DNA of 16,134 bases from Pseudobutyrivibrio sp. (GCA_024691465.1 JAILNO010000046.1:1-16134); one strand, 5' to 3'. Numbered from the stretch's first letter, positions 8,161 to 14,684 are shown. Numbers and translations are program-made. The notes: generated by a model from the letters alone, not told the origin.

Positions 8161-9186
8161 CTAAAAACCTTCGCCTGCATCTAAACTTGATTGTGCATTA
8201 TCAATTGTGTATAACTTTCCTTCAAGAATAACTCTCTCATCAAAAGTCTCACCTGCCTCTAGTCGATTAATTAAATCAACTAATGCATCACCAAAGAAAG
8301 GATTGCAAAGATATGTAGCCTTCATCTCGCCATCAACAATTGCCTGTAAACCGTCCTTGGTTCCATCTACGCCATATACAATGATATCCTCGCCTGGCTT
8401 TAATCCAGCTGCCTTGATAGCATTAATTGCTCCGATTGCATTGTCATCAGAATGAGCGTATACTACGTCAATCTCATCACCGTATGACTGAATAAGATTC
8501 TCCATTGCAGTCTGTGACTCTGAACGAGAGAAGTTACCTACCTGAGATGCAAGGATCTTATAATTCGAATGATCCTCAATAGCAGCCATGAATCCTTCTG
8601 AACGCTTCGCTGTAACATCAGCACCTGGTGTTCCTGTAAGCTCCACAATATTGATTTCTTCATCTTCGCCGAAATCATCTACTACAGCTTTACCTACATT
8701 CTCACCCTCTAGGAAGTAGTCACCCTGAATAAGTACATCATATGGGCCATCAGCGAATCTATCGAATAGAACCACCTTGATTCCAGCTTCCTTAGCTTCT
8801 TCAAGTACACTCTCATAGCCTTCCTGCTCACGACAAGCTACTACGATGTAATCAGGACTCTGCGCAATCATATCCTCCAGATCAGAGATCTGCTGTGCAG
8901 TATCATCATTTGCATCTGCAAAAATTACTTTCCATCCCTGCTCATTAAGAGCTTCATTGATATCGTCCGTGTTGGTTACACGCCAGTTGTTGTAAGATGC
9001 ATACTGGCTGAATCCAATTGTCAGATCTGATGAACCTCCTGCTGCTGAACTATCTGTCTCTTCAGCGCTAGCAGTTGCATCCTCAGCTTCAGTTGTGCTG
9101 GTCTCTGAAGTGGTCTGTCCACATGCAACCATAAGAGTTGCTGCCATTGTTGCTGTTAAAACAGCTGCGATAATTCTTTTTCTCAT
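8161..9186 (-). CDS. Lipoprotein sugar-binding protein, YtfQ (galactofuranose)-like
   Basis: Solute-binding protein (type I periplasmic-binding fold) that delivers the substrate to the permeases. The ATG at 9186 is chosen over one at 9210 because AAGGAG lies six bases upstream and the product then starts with a proper signal peptide, MRKRIIAAVLTATMAATLMV, with lipid-attachment Cys22 (VACG). A Ser/Thr/Glu-rich linker (about 25-53) precedes the domain. YtfQ-like features are GFSQ....NWR (Trp68, Arg69), FDR (142-143), VELTGTPGADVTAKRSEGF (Arg195), ASQVGNFSRS and VYAHSDDNAIGAINAIKAAGLKPG, then Asp274 in GVDG. The E. coli relative binds galactofuranose; here the ligand could equally be another galacto-configured sugar or aldonate. 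341 residues, full length. Confidence 0.9.
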   Translation of the reverse strand: MRKRIIAAVLTATMAATLMVACGQTTSETSTTEAEDATASAEETDSSAAGGSSDLTIGFSQYASYNNWRVTNTDDINEALNEQGWKVIFADANDDTAQQISDLEDMIAQSPDYIVVACREQEGYESVLEEAKEAGIKVVLFDRFADGPYDVLIQGDYFLEGENVGKAVVDDFGEDEEINIVELTGTPGADVTAKRSEGFMAAIEDHSNYKILASQVGNFSRSESQTAMENLIQSYGDEIDVVYAHSDDNAIGAINAIKAAGLKPGEDIIVYGVDGTKDGLQAIVDGEMKATYLCNPFFGDALVDLINRLEAGETFDERVILEGKLYTIDNAQSSLDAGEGF

Positions 9187-9227
9187 ACTTTCTCCTTTAC
9201 AAAAACACAATTTAAAAACCTTTCGGT

Positions 9228-10163
9228 TTAGAGTTCATAAATATTCTCTATTGCTTTAATGATGTGTTCTGTCGTTAATCCCAAGTAATTTAAAATATCA
9301 TCGTAGTTGTGTGCAGATTCTCCGAATCTATCCTCCACTCCAACGAACTCGATTGGAGTTCTCTCCTTACTGAGAACCTCTGCTATAGCACTGCCTAAGC
9401 CTCCGATTACGCTGTGCTCTTCAGCTGTAACGCAACCTTTTACACTCTTTGCAATACTAATTACGCTCTTCTTATCAATAGGCTTAATAGAACTTACATT
9501 TACCACCTTTACAGAAATCTTTCCTGCCAATTTTTCTGCCGCCTCTAGTGCCTTTGGTACCATTACGCCGCAGGCAAATACTGCTACATCAGATCCTTCC
9601 TTTAGGACAGTAGGTACTCCTGGCTTGAATTCTGCATTTTCCTTTGTAACATTGTCGTATGGATTTCTATTCACACGGATATACATAGGACCTTCATGAG
9701 ACGCCATGTACCTAACAACTGCTCTAGTCTCATTAGCATCTGCTGGTACAAAGACACTCATATTAGGTATTACTCTCATATATGCCAGGTCATCCACTGA
9801 TTGATGGGTTGCTCCATCGCCAAAATCTGAACATCCTGCTGAAGAGCCACAGATCTTAACATTTAACTTACCAATAGCAATGGACTGTCTTATCTGATCA
9901 TATGCTCTTCCTCCTGCAAATACTGCAAAAGAACTACAGAATGGAATCTTGCCTGCTCTAGCCAATCCACCTGCTGTTGAAAGCATATTTGCTTCTGCTA
10001 TTCCCATCTCAATATGCTGATCTGCAATTTCAGGATCCATCTCTACCATCTTGCCCATTGTTGAGCCTGCCAGATCTGCATCCAGAGCAACTACATTTCT
10101 ATTTTCATGGCAGAGCTCCACAAGAGTCTGACCATATACTGTTCTTTGATTTGTTTCAGCCAT
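9228..10163 (-). CDS. Transketolase, C-terminal subunit (pyrimidine and C-terminal domains)
   Basis: Second half of a split transketolase, 311 residues. It contains the pyrimidine-binding domain, with catalytic Glu57 in EMGIAEANM, the segments FCSSFAVFA and GCSDFGDGATHQSVDDLA, and the C-terminal domain ending with VTAEEHSVIGGLGSA and VEDRFGESAHN. It must assemble with the product of the preceding gene to form a thiamine-diphosphate enzyme moving two-carbon ketol units. It starts 22 bases after that gene with an AGGAGG site. Split transketolases of this size are also used in specialised sugar pathways (for example apulose-4-phosphate transketolase AptA/AptB). A dedicated role in this operon is inferred; the substrate is not readable. 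Confidence 0.92.
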   Translation of the reverse strand: MAETNQRTVYGQTLVELCHENRNVVALDADLAGSTMGKMVEMDPEIADQHIEMGIAEANMLSTAGGLARAGKIPFCSSFAVFAGGRAYDQIRQSIAIGKLNVKICGSSAGCSDFGDGATHQSVDDLAYMRVIPNMSVFVPADANETRAVVRYMASHEGPMYIRVNRNPYDNVTKENAEFKPGVPTVLKEGSDVAVFACGVMVPKALEAAEKLAGKISVKVVNVSSIKPIDKKSVISIAKSVKGCVTAEEHSVIGGLGSAIAEVLSKERTPIEFVGVEDRFGESAHNYDDILNYLGLTTEHIIKAIENIYEL

Positions 10164-10185
10164 AATAACTTTATCCTCCTATTTT

Positions 10186-11007
10186 CTATGCCAGCTCTTT
10201 CATTGCTGTATCAAATTCTTCCTGAGTAAGCGCCTTATTGTGATAACCCACCACATTTTCAGCGAAGCTTATACCTTTTCCCTTAACAGTATGTGCAACA
10301 ATAGCTGTAGGTCTATCAGTACAATTCTCAGCTGCATCAAGAGCCTCTAAGATTTCTCGAATATTATGACCTTCTATTTCTATTACATTCCAACCAAATG
10401 CCTTCCACTTATCTGCCATAGGTTCATTTGGTAATCTATCCTTAATTGGTCCTGTAGCCTGCAAACCATTGTTATCAATAATCGCACACAAGTTATTAAG
10501 CTTCTTAGCGCTTGATGACATTGCAGCCTCCCATATCTGACCCTCATCTGTCTCACCATCACCGACTAATACATATACTCTGTTAGGCTTATTGTCTAAC
10601 TTAAGTCCTAATGCTATGCCAGATCCTAGAGATAAGCCCTGGCCTAAGGAACCCGTTCCTGCTTCAATACCAGGTGTACCTAGATGTGGATGTCCTTGTA
10701 AGTAGAATCCGATATCCTTGCACTTAGGAAGATCATCCACAGGGAAAAATCCCCTCTCTGCTAATGCTGCATACTGTAGAATAGCTACATGACCCTTTGA
10801 CAGTAAGAAATAATCTCTACCTTCCCACTCTGGATTCTTAGGATCAAGTTTCATCTTGTGAAAATATAATGCAGCTAAAATATCTGCACTAGAACAGCTT
10901 CCGCCTACGTGACCAGCTACACCTACGCCTATGCACTTAATACAATCTCGTCTAAGCTGCTGACCTCTATCTTGTAAATTCTTGATTAGTTCGTCATCAT
11001 ATACCAT
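10186..11007 (-). CDS. Transketolase, N-terminal subunit (thiamine diphosphate-binding domain)
   Basis: First half of the split transketolase, 273 residues, first gene of operon A. Family features: His33 in AGHVGGSCSSAD, His73 in LLSKGHVA, GHPHLGTPG with His106, GSLGQGLS, and the diphosphate/Mg motif beginning GDGETDEG at 149 and ending in Asn179-Asn180 (IIDNNGLQ). The ATG at 11007 follows TTTGGAGGATTG, a strong ribosome binding site. It is transcribed from a promoter near 11.1 kb that carries GntR boxes, so the transketolase is induced together with the transporter and aldonate genes. That placement at the head of the operon argues for a pathway-specific role over general pentose phosphate supply. 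Confidence 0.93.
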   Translation of the reverse strand: MVYDDELIKNLQDRGQQLRRDCIKCIGVGVAGHVGGSCSSADILAALYFHKMKLDPKNPEWEGRDYFLLSKGHVAILQYAALAERGFFPVDDLPKCKDIGFYLQGHPHLGTPGIEAGTGSLGQGLSLGSGIALGLKLDNKPNRVYVLVGDGETDEGQIWEAAMSSSAKKLNNLCAIIDNNGLQATGPIKDRLPNEPMADKWKAFGWNVIEIEGHNIREILEALDAAENCTDRPTAIVAHTVKGKGISFAENVVGYHNKALTQEEFDTAMKELA

Positions 11008-11053
11008 TTTTCAATCCTCCAAATAATCTTTGATAGAATACTTAAATACTTTC

Positions 11054-11069
11054 ATGGTTTTCGTTAAGT
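11054..11069 (+). repeat. 16-bp element, inverted copy at 13685-13700
   Basis: The sequence ATGGTTTTCGTTAAGT here is the exact reverse complement of the 16 bases at 13685-13700. Both copies lie on the coding side of the heptad array in the leader of the divergent minus-strand operon, one directly abutting the array and one five bases away. Function unknown; a second protein-binding site insensitive to orientation is possible. Confidence 0.7.
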
Positions 11070-11096
11070 TGTATGCTGTATTCTGTAAGCTGTATA
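11069..11096 (+). repeat. Four tandem 7-bp units (CTGTATN) in operon A leader
   Basis: Reading the plus strand, TTGTATG, CTGTATT, CTGTAAG and CTGTATA follow one another without gaps; the last unit forms the left half of the operator box. The same four heptads in the same order occur at 13705-13732. The half-site TGTA thus recurs every 7 bases, which could offer several register-shifted contacts to the regulators, or reflect slippage expansion of one half-site. Confidence 0.75.
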
Positions 11097-11100
11097 ACAG
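11090..11100. promoter_or_regulatory. Predicted GntR operator CTGTATAACAG (operon A)
   Basis: Near-palindrome with TGT-N3-ACA core, the form reported for FadR-subfamily GntR operators. It lies at about +3 to +13 of the operon A promoter. Its exact reverse complement, CTGTTATACAG, occurs at 13906-13916 in the leader of the second gntR gene, and a one-mismatch copy lies at 13726-13736 in the operon B promoter. Recurrence at equivalent positions is the main evidence. Confidence 0.72.
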
Positions 11101-11109
11101 GTTAACTGC

Positions 11110-11139
11110 ATTGTAACCTTCCTACCCAAAATTTGTCAA
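11110..11139 (-). promoter_or_regulatory. Promoter of operon A (transketolase to glycerate kinase)
   Basis: On the minus strand TTGACA (11139-11134), an 18-base spacer and TACAAT (11115-11110) form a strong housekeeping-type promoter. The expected start is about 11103, leaving a leader of roughly 95 bases before the ATG at 11007. The GntR-type box and the heptad array lie immediately downstream, overlapping the start of transcription, so a bound repressor would block initiation or clearance. Confidence 0.72.
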
Positions 11140-11201
11140 TTGAGCACTTTAAACCTCATTTCGTCAGATAATTTATGCAATATTCACAAAATAAACATTT
11201 T

Positions 11202-11230
11202 TTGACAGAGTTTTTGTTAAGAGATATAAT
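11202..11230 (+). promoter_or_regulatory. Promoter of gntR copy 1
   Basis: TTGACA (11202-11207), a 17-base spacer and TATAAT (11225-11230) form a perfect consensus promoter reading towards the regulator gene at 11307, with an expected start near 11237. An operator-like box follows at 11245-11255, so negative autoregulation is likely. Confidence 0.8.
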
Positions 11231-11244
11231 TTTATAGATGTAAT

Positions 11245-11255
11245 TTGATATACAA
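11245..11255. promoter_or_regulatory. Weak GntR-type box TTGATATACAA (gntR copy 1 leader)
   Basis: It matches 8 of 11 positions of CTGTTATACAG and sits 14 bases beyond the -10 element, the same place (13 bases beyond) as the exact box in front of gntR copy 2. The position supports it more than the sequence does. Confidence 0.45.
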
Positions 11256-11306
11256 CTATTCAAATTATGCTAACCAATTTGATTCGAAAGGGCAGACAAT
11301 ACACAT

Positions 11307-11996
11307 ATGAAGATTAATCCAATTCAAAAAATAAATGCTGTAGAGCAAGTCTTTGATCAGCTCCAAAATCTATTAATTAATGGCACCTGGGGTCCTGGAG
11401 ACAAGCTCCCATCAGAGAACGAATTAGCTGATTCTTTCGGAGTCAGCCGCATGACCATTCGACAGGCTATGCAGAAGCTCAAGGCCCTAGGCCTTATAGA
11501 GACTCGCACAGGATCTGGTTCCTATGTCCGTGAGGTATCAGTAGAGGATTCTCTCAATAACCTCATCCCCCTTATGTATATTGGTGCACCATCTCAGACA
11601 CATGTATTTCAATTTCGTGAGATGATTGATTCAGAAAGTGTACGACTAGCCACTAAGAATGCTACTGATGAGGATTTAGTGAAGCTTGAATCCATTATCG
11701 ACAAGATGCAGCAGGCGGCCGACGAAGACAATACAAAGAAATTTTCTAATTACGATTTGAAGTATCACATATACATTGTAAGTATGACGAAGAATCCTAT
11801 GATCATTAAAGCTTATGATATACTTCATTCAGTTCTTACTGAATCAATGAATTCCGTCATTGACAAGATGAAATACAAGCCAGCTCTCGAGTATCACAAG
11901 AAGATTCTAGATGCTATGAAAGAAAAGAATGAGATATTGGCAGAACAGCTTATGCACGAGCATATCAAACAGAATTATAATTATTTTTCTGATTAA
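11307..11996 (+). CDS. GntR-family (FadR/FCD) transcriptional regulator, copy 1
   Basis: DNA-binding regulator of 229 residues: a winged helix-turn-helix (about 10-76, with KLPSENELADSFGVSRMTIR and the wing RTGSGSYV) and an all-helical FCD effector domain (about 95-225). Putative metal/effector ligands are the Asp and His of NYDLKYH and the later histidines of EYHKKIL and MHEHIKQ. It is divergent from operon A with a 299-base promoter region between them. It resembles DgoR of E. coli in family and length, so an aldonate or keto-deoxy acid effector is plausible. It is about three quarters identical by eye to copy 2 and identical over most of the recognition helix and wing, so both should bind the same DNA boxes. 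AAAGGG lies upstream of the ATG. Confidence 0.93.
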   Translation: MKINPIQKINAVEQVFDQLQNLLINGTWGPGDKLPSENELADSFGVSRMTIRQAMQKLKALGLIETRTGSGSYVREVSVEDSLNNLIPLMYIGAPSQTHVFQFREMIDSESVRLATKNATDEDLVKLESIIDKMQQAADEDNTKKFSNYDLKYHIYIVSMTKNPMIIKAYDILHSVLTESMNSVIDKMKYKPALEYHKKILDAMKEKNEILAEQLMHEHIKQNYNYFSD

Positions 11997-11998
11997 TC

Positions 11999-12035
11999 TA
12001 ATAGCGCACCAAGGCAAAACCCTGGTGCGCTATTA
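11999..12035. terminator. Bidirectional terminator between gntR copy 1 and operon B
   Basis: A perfect 13-base stem (11999-12011 with 12023-12035, core AGCGCACCA/TGGTGCGCT) with an 11-base loop lies three bases after the regulator's stop codon and before the end of the convergent cyclase gene. The following tract (TATTATTATC) is only moderately T-rich, so efficiency on either strand is uncertain. Confidence 0.75.
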
Positions 12036-12057
12036 TTATCTTAGGGGGATTAGTTGA

Positions 12058-12738
12058 TTAACAATTTTCTATTTCTGCAATTACTGACACCTGTGAGCTA
12101 TCAACTCCTACTATACGCAGTGGTGCCGCAATTACCTGTTTGACAATAATATTGTCCTCGTATAATGGTCGTAAATCCATATCTTCTATTCCAGTAATGA
12201 AATGCTCAGAGTGACATCCTAAGAGCATCTGGTGTGTCTCGGCTGACAGATCATTACATGGCGATCCAATGGAAAGGAAATCGAACCCAATAGTATTGAG
12301 ATTAGGAAATCTTTCCACTAGATATCTAGCTGTTTCAGGCGCAATATAAGGTCCCCTGTGTTGATATACTTCTGGTTCCTTTTCGCGCACAAATGCAAAA
12401 CCAGTCTTAATAAGCAGCAATTTAGCCTGCTCTATTTCACTCTCATAAGGCATTAAGTCCTCAGGTGTTACGCCCTCTTCTGGTTTCTTAGGAGCATCCA
12501 CCACAGCTACCTTATCAAACCAGAAATAATCAATTGGTAGCTCCGTGAACTTCATACCATTAGGGTTAAAATGCCAAGGCCCATCGTAATGGGTTCCGCA
12601 GTGATTTGGCAATTTTGATAAAAAGGAATTATATTTAGAATCTCCCTTAATTTCCGTACAATGAGTCACCTCTATATTGGGCTCCCCAGGCCATACTATG
12701 TCATTAGGATCCAATATATATGAAAGATATTTTTTCAC
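12058..12738 (-). CDS. Cyclase-family (kynurenine formamidase-like) metal-dependent hydrolase
   Basis: Putative cyclase/hydrolase of PF04199 type, 226 residues. The metal-binding signature is HCGTHYDGPWHF: His46, His50, Asp52 and His56. A later SAETHQMLLG segment (His169) and CHSEHF complete the usual active site. Family members hydrolyse cyclic or formyl amides and related compounds (arylformamidase, isatin hydrolase). Beside a sugar-acid reductase, a lactone- or ester-opening role is conceivable but not demonstrated. It uses a GTG start at 12738 with AAGGAG eight bases upstream, 12 bases after the reductase gene, so it is the second gene of operon B. Tryptophan catabolism genes are absent, which argues against a kynurenine role. 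Confidence 0.82.
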   Translation of the reverse strand: MKKYLSYILDPNDIVWPGEPNIEVTHCTEIKGDSKYNSFLSKLPNHCGTHYDGPWHFNPNGMKFTELPIDYFWFDKVAVVDAPKKPEEGVTPEDLMPYESEIEQAKLLLIKTGFAFVREKEPEVYQHRGPYIAPETARYLVERFPNLNTIGFDFLSIGSPCNDLSAETHQMLLGCHSEHFITGIEDMDLRPLYEDNIIVKQVIAAPLRIVGVDSSQVSVIAEIENC

Positions 12739-12750
12739 AAAATCATCTCC

Positions 12751-13644
12751 TTATTGTCTTCTCACCTCTACACCAGTAATGCGCTCATAATACTTAAGAA
12801 TTGCGCTATGGTCATCTGTACCGCAATCATTATTATGAAGCCACTGCATCATCTCCTGAACTGTACTTGTAAGTATCATAGGTGTTCCCACGCCATGAGC
12901 AGTATCAAGCGCATTATTAAGATCCTTAATATGCAGATCAATTCTAAATCCCGGCTTGAAGTTACCATCAAGCATCATTGGTACCTTAGCATCCATTACT
13001 GTAGATCCTGCCAGGCCGCCTCTAATTGCGTTAAATACCTTCTCTGGATCTACTCCAGCCATAGTAGCAAGCTCATAAGCCTCTGCACAAGCTGCGATAT
13101 TACATGCAACAATTACTTGATTAGCAAGCTTAGTAGTGTTACCAGCACCATTAACATCTCCACAATGAACTACTGATGCTCCCATTACACCAAGTAGCTC
13201 CTTATATTTCTCAAATAAAGCCTTAGGGCCACCACACATAATAGATAGAGAACCATCTATTGCCTTAGGCTCTCCACCTGAAACAGGTGCATCCATCATA
13301 TTAATGCCCTTCTTAGCACATTGCTCTGCAATATCCTTAGACTGAAGTGGTGCAATAGAACTCATATCGATAATATCAAGCCCACTCTTAGCACCTTCTG
13401 CAATTCCCTTGTCATCAAATATAGCTGCTCTTACATGAGGTGAATTAGGAACCATAATAATTACCACATCACTCTTTGAAGCTACATCAGCATTACTTTC
13501 TCCTCTACTAGCTCCACTCTTCACTACATCATCAAGAGCTTCATTAGCAAATGGATCATAGGCAATTACGTCATATCCTGCCTTTAACAGATTCTTGCAC
13601 ATTGGGCGTCCCATAATTCCAAGCCCTACAAATCCAACTTTCAT
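12751..13644 (-). CDS. garR: Tartronate semialdehyde reductase (2-hydroxy-3-oxopropionate reductase)
   Basis: Beta-hydroxyacid dehydrogenase reducing tartronate semialdehyde to D-glycerate with NADH. It has 297 residues from the ATG at 13644 (E. coli GarR is about 294); a longer start at 13671 is rejected because AGGATGG precedes the 13644 ATG and MKVGFVGLGIMG is the canonical N-terminus. Features: GLGIMG (7-12), MVPNSPHV, MDAPVSGGEPKAIDG (117-131), catalytic Lys172 in GAGNTTKLANQ, the GarR-like block IRGGLAGSTVMDAK, and GFRIDLHIKDL with Lys240. The close match to remembered GarR over these blocks favours it over 3-hydroxyisobutyrate or 2-hydroxymethylglutarate dehydrogenases. First gene of operon B; the product, glycerate, is the substrate of the kinase ending operon A. 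Confidence 0.88.
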   Translation of the reverse strand: MKVGFVGLGIMGRPMCKNLLKAGYDVIAYDPFANEALDDVVKSGASRGESNADVASKSDVVIIMVPNSPHVRAAIFDDKGIAEGAKSGLDIIDMSSIAPLQSKDIAEQCAKKGINMMDAPVSGGEPKAIDGSLSIMCGGPKALFEKYKELLGVMGASVVHCGDVNGAGNTTKLANQVIVACNIAACAEAYELATMAGVDPEKVFNAIRGGLAGSTVMDAKVPMMLDGNFKPGFRIDLHIKDLNNALDTAHGVGTPMILTSTVQEMMQWLHNNDCGTDDHSAILKYYERITGVEVRRQ

Positions 13645-13684
13645 GATTAATTCCATCCTTTCTTTTACCATTTTTCTCCACTTA

Positions 13685-13700
13685 ACTTAACGAAAACCAT
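13685..13700 (-). repeat. 16-bp element, inverted relative to 11054-11069
   Basis: ACTTAACGAAAACCAT on the plus strand, exact reverse complement of the copy in the operon A leader. It lies between the heptad array and the garR start, within the operon B leader. Confidence 0.7.
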
Positions 13701-13704
13701 AAAT

Positions 13705-13732
13705 CTGTATGCTGTATTCTGTAAGCTGTATT
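13705..13732 (+). repeat. Four tandem 7-bp units (CTGTATN) in operon B leader
   Basis: CTGTATG, CTGTATT, CTGTAAG and CTGTATT in direct succession, the same order as at 11069-11096. The shared block extends further: 13706-13751 matches 11070-11115 with three mismatches in 46 positions. Confidence 0.75.
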
Positions 13733-13736
13733 ACAG
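13726..13736. promoter_or_regulatory. Predicted GntR operator CTGTATTACAG (operon B)
   Basis: TGT-N3-ACA box differing by one base from the operon A box and lying at the same place, about +3 to +13 of the minus-strand promoter. It overlaps the last heptad unit. Confidence 0.7.
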
Positions 13737-13745
13737 GTTAATTGC

Positions 13746-13774
13746 ATTTTACATTTTAACAAATATAAAGTCAA
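13746..13774 (-). promoter_or_regulatory. Promoter of operon B (garR-cyclase)
   Basis: On the minus strand TTGACT (13774-13769), a 17-base spacer and TAAAAT (13751-13746), expected start near 13739. This lies in the 323-base gene-free region between garR and gntR copy 2. Apart from the two promoters, the boxes, the heptads and the 16-bp element, I see nothing else in that region. Confidence 0.65.
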
Positions 13775-13862
13775 TTGTTCAAAATGTACTATCCTACCCC
13801 TCCTTAAATTATGCAAAATATACATGAATCTGCTGTTTAACAAATAATTCATAAATTTTATT

Positions 13863-13892
13863 TTGACATGAATTGCCCCATATGCTTATAAT
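13863..13892 (+). promoter_or_regulatory. Promoter of gntR copy 2
   Basis: TTGACA (13863-13868), an 18-base spacer and TATAAT (13887-13892), reading towards the regulator gene at 13968. Two operator boxes follow within the transcribed leader. Confidence 0.75.
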
Positions 13893-13905
13893 AATATCAG
13901 TAAAT

Positions 13906-13932
13906 CTGTTATACAGCTTATCTGCTTTACAG
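13906..13932. promoter_or_regulatory. Tandem GntR boxes in gntR copy 2 leader
   Basis: CTGTTATACAG (13906-13916) is the exact reverse complement of the operon A box, and CTGCTTTACAG (13922-13932) is a weaker copy, centre-to-centre distance 16 bases. They lie just downstream of the expected transcription start, consistent with autorepression. Confidence 0.7.
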
Positions 13933-13967
13933 ATGAATTGCTAAATACTTATAAAAGAAGGGCAACT

Positions 13968-14657
13968 ATGAGTAATATTAATCCTATTCAAAAAATAAAC
14001 GCAGTCGAACAAGTCTTTGAACAGATGCAGGGACTATTAATTGAGGGGCATTGGCTTCCTGGTGAGAAGCTTCCATCTGAGAATGAATTGTCTGATGCCT
14101 TTGGTGTCAGTCGTATGACTATTCGTCAGGCCATGCAGAAATTAAAGGCTCTAGGTCTTATCGAGACTCGTACTGGCTCTGGTTCTTATGTCAGAGAGCC
14201 TAGTCCAGAGGACTCACTTAATGAGCTCATACCTTTAATGTATATAGGCAATCCTTCTCAGATTCATGTATTTCAATTCCGCGAAATGATAGATTCTGAA
14301 AGTGTTAGACTCGCCACTTTAACAGTCAATGAAAAGAGTCTTAAACAACTTGAATCCATTTTTAATAAGATGAAAAAGGCTGCTGAAGATGATGACAATG
14401 AAGCATTCTCCAACTATGACCTGAAGTTCCATATGAAAATAGTTAAACTGACTGATAACCCTTTAATAATCAAGGCTTATGATATTCTATTAAATGTACT
14501 TACTGAATCTATGAATTCTGTCATAGAGAAAATGAAATACTCCCCAGCTCTAGATTTCCATCGTAGGATCCTAGAGGCTATGAAGAACAAGGATGAAGTG
14601 CTAGCTGAACAGCTTATGCATGAACACATTAAGCAGAATTATAATTATTTTGATTAA
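13968..14657 (+). CDS. GntR-family (FadR/FCD) transcriptional regulator, copy 2
   Basis: Second FCD-type GntR regulator. The ATG at 13968 is preferred over one at 13938: it has AGAAGGG upstream, gives the same 229-residue length as copy 1 and aligns from the shared NINPIQKINAVEQVF start, and the upstream alternative would begin inside the operator region. Winged helix at about 10-77 with GVSRMTIRQAMQKLKALG and RTGSGSYVRE identical to copy 1; FCD ligands in NYDLKFH, DFHRRIL and MHEHIKQ. Differences cluster in the effector domain (for example the segment after SVRLAT and around the first FCD helices), so the two copies may answer to different ligands while sharing DNA sites. Divergent from operon B. 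Confidence 0.93.
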   Translation: MSNINPIQKINAVEQVFEQMQGLLIEGHWLPGEKLPSENELSDAFGVSRMTIRQAMQKLKALGLIETRTGSGSYVREPSPEDSLNELIPLMYIGNPSQIHVFQFREMIDSESVRLATLTVNEKSLKQLESIFNKMKKAAEDDDNEAFSNYDLKFHMKIVKLTDNPLIIKAYDILLNVLTESMNSVIEKMKYSPALDFHRRILEAMKNKDEVLAEQLMHEHIKQNYNYFD

Positions 14658-14684
14658 GCTCATTCTTCCAAGCACCCTTATATA

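Noticed and set aside
9307..9699. 130-codon plus-strand open frame inside the transketolase C subunit gene
   Set aside because: It lies wholly antisense to a well-supported gene, has no ribosome binding site or recognisable motif, and its composition mirrors the opposite strand.
11054..11069. 16-bp element considered as a CcpA catabolite-response (cre) site
   Set aside because: The central CG is one base off the required spacing from the TG on one strand and the CA half is missing on the other, so the fit is poor.
11069..11096. Heptad array considered as a CRISPR or minisatellite
   Set aside because: Units are only 7 bases with no spacers, and the array is identical in order at two promoters, which points to regulation.
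11008..11110. Riboswitch or attenuator in the operon A leader
   Set aside because: The leader of about 95 bases shows no terminator hairpin with a T-run or recognisable aptamer; repeats and operator boxes explain the conserved part.
12058..12738. Kynurenine formamidase (kynB) assignment
   Set aside because: Family motif is shared but no other tryptophan catabolic gene is present, so the specific name is not supported.
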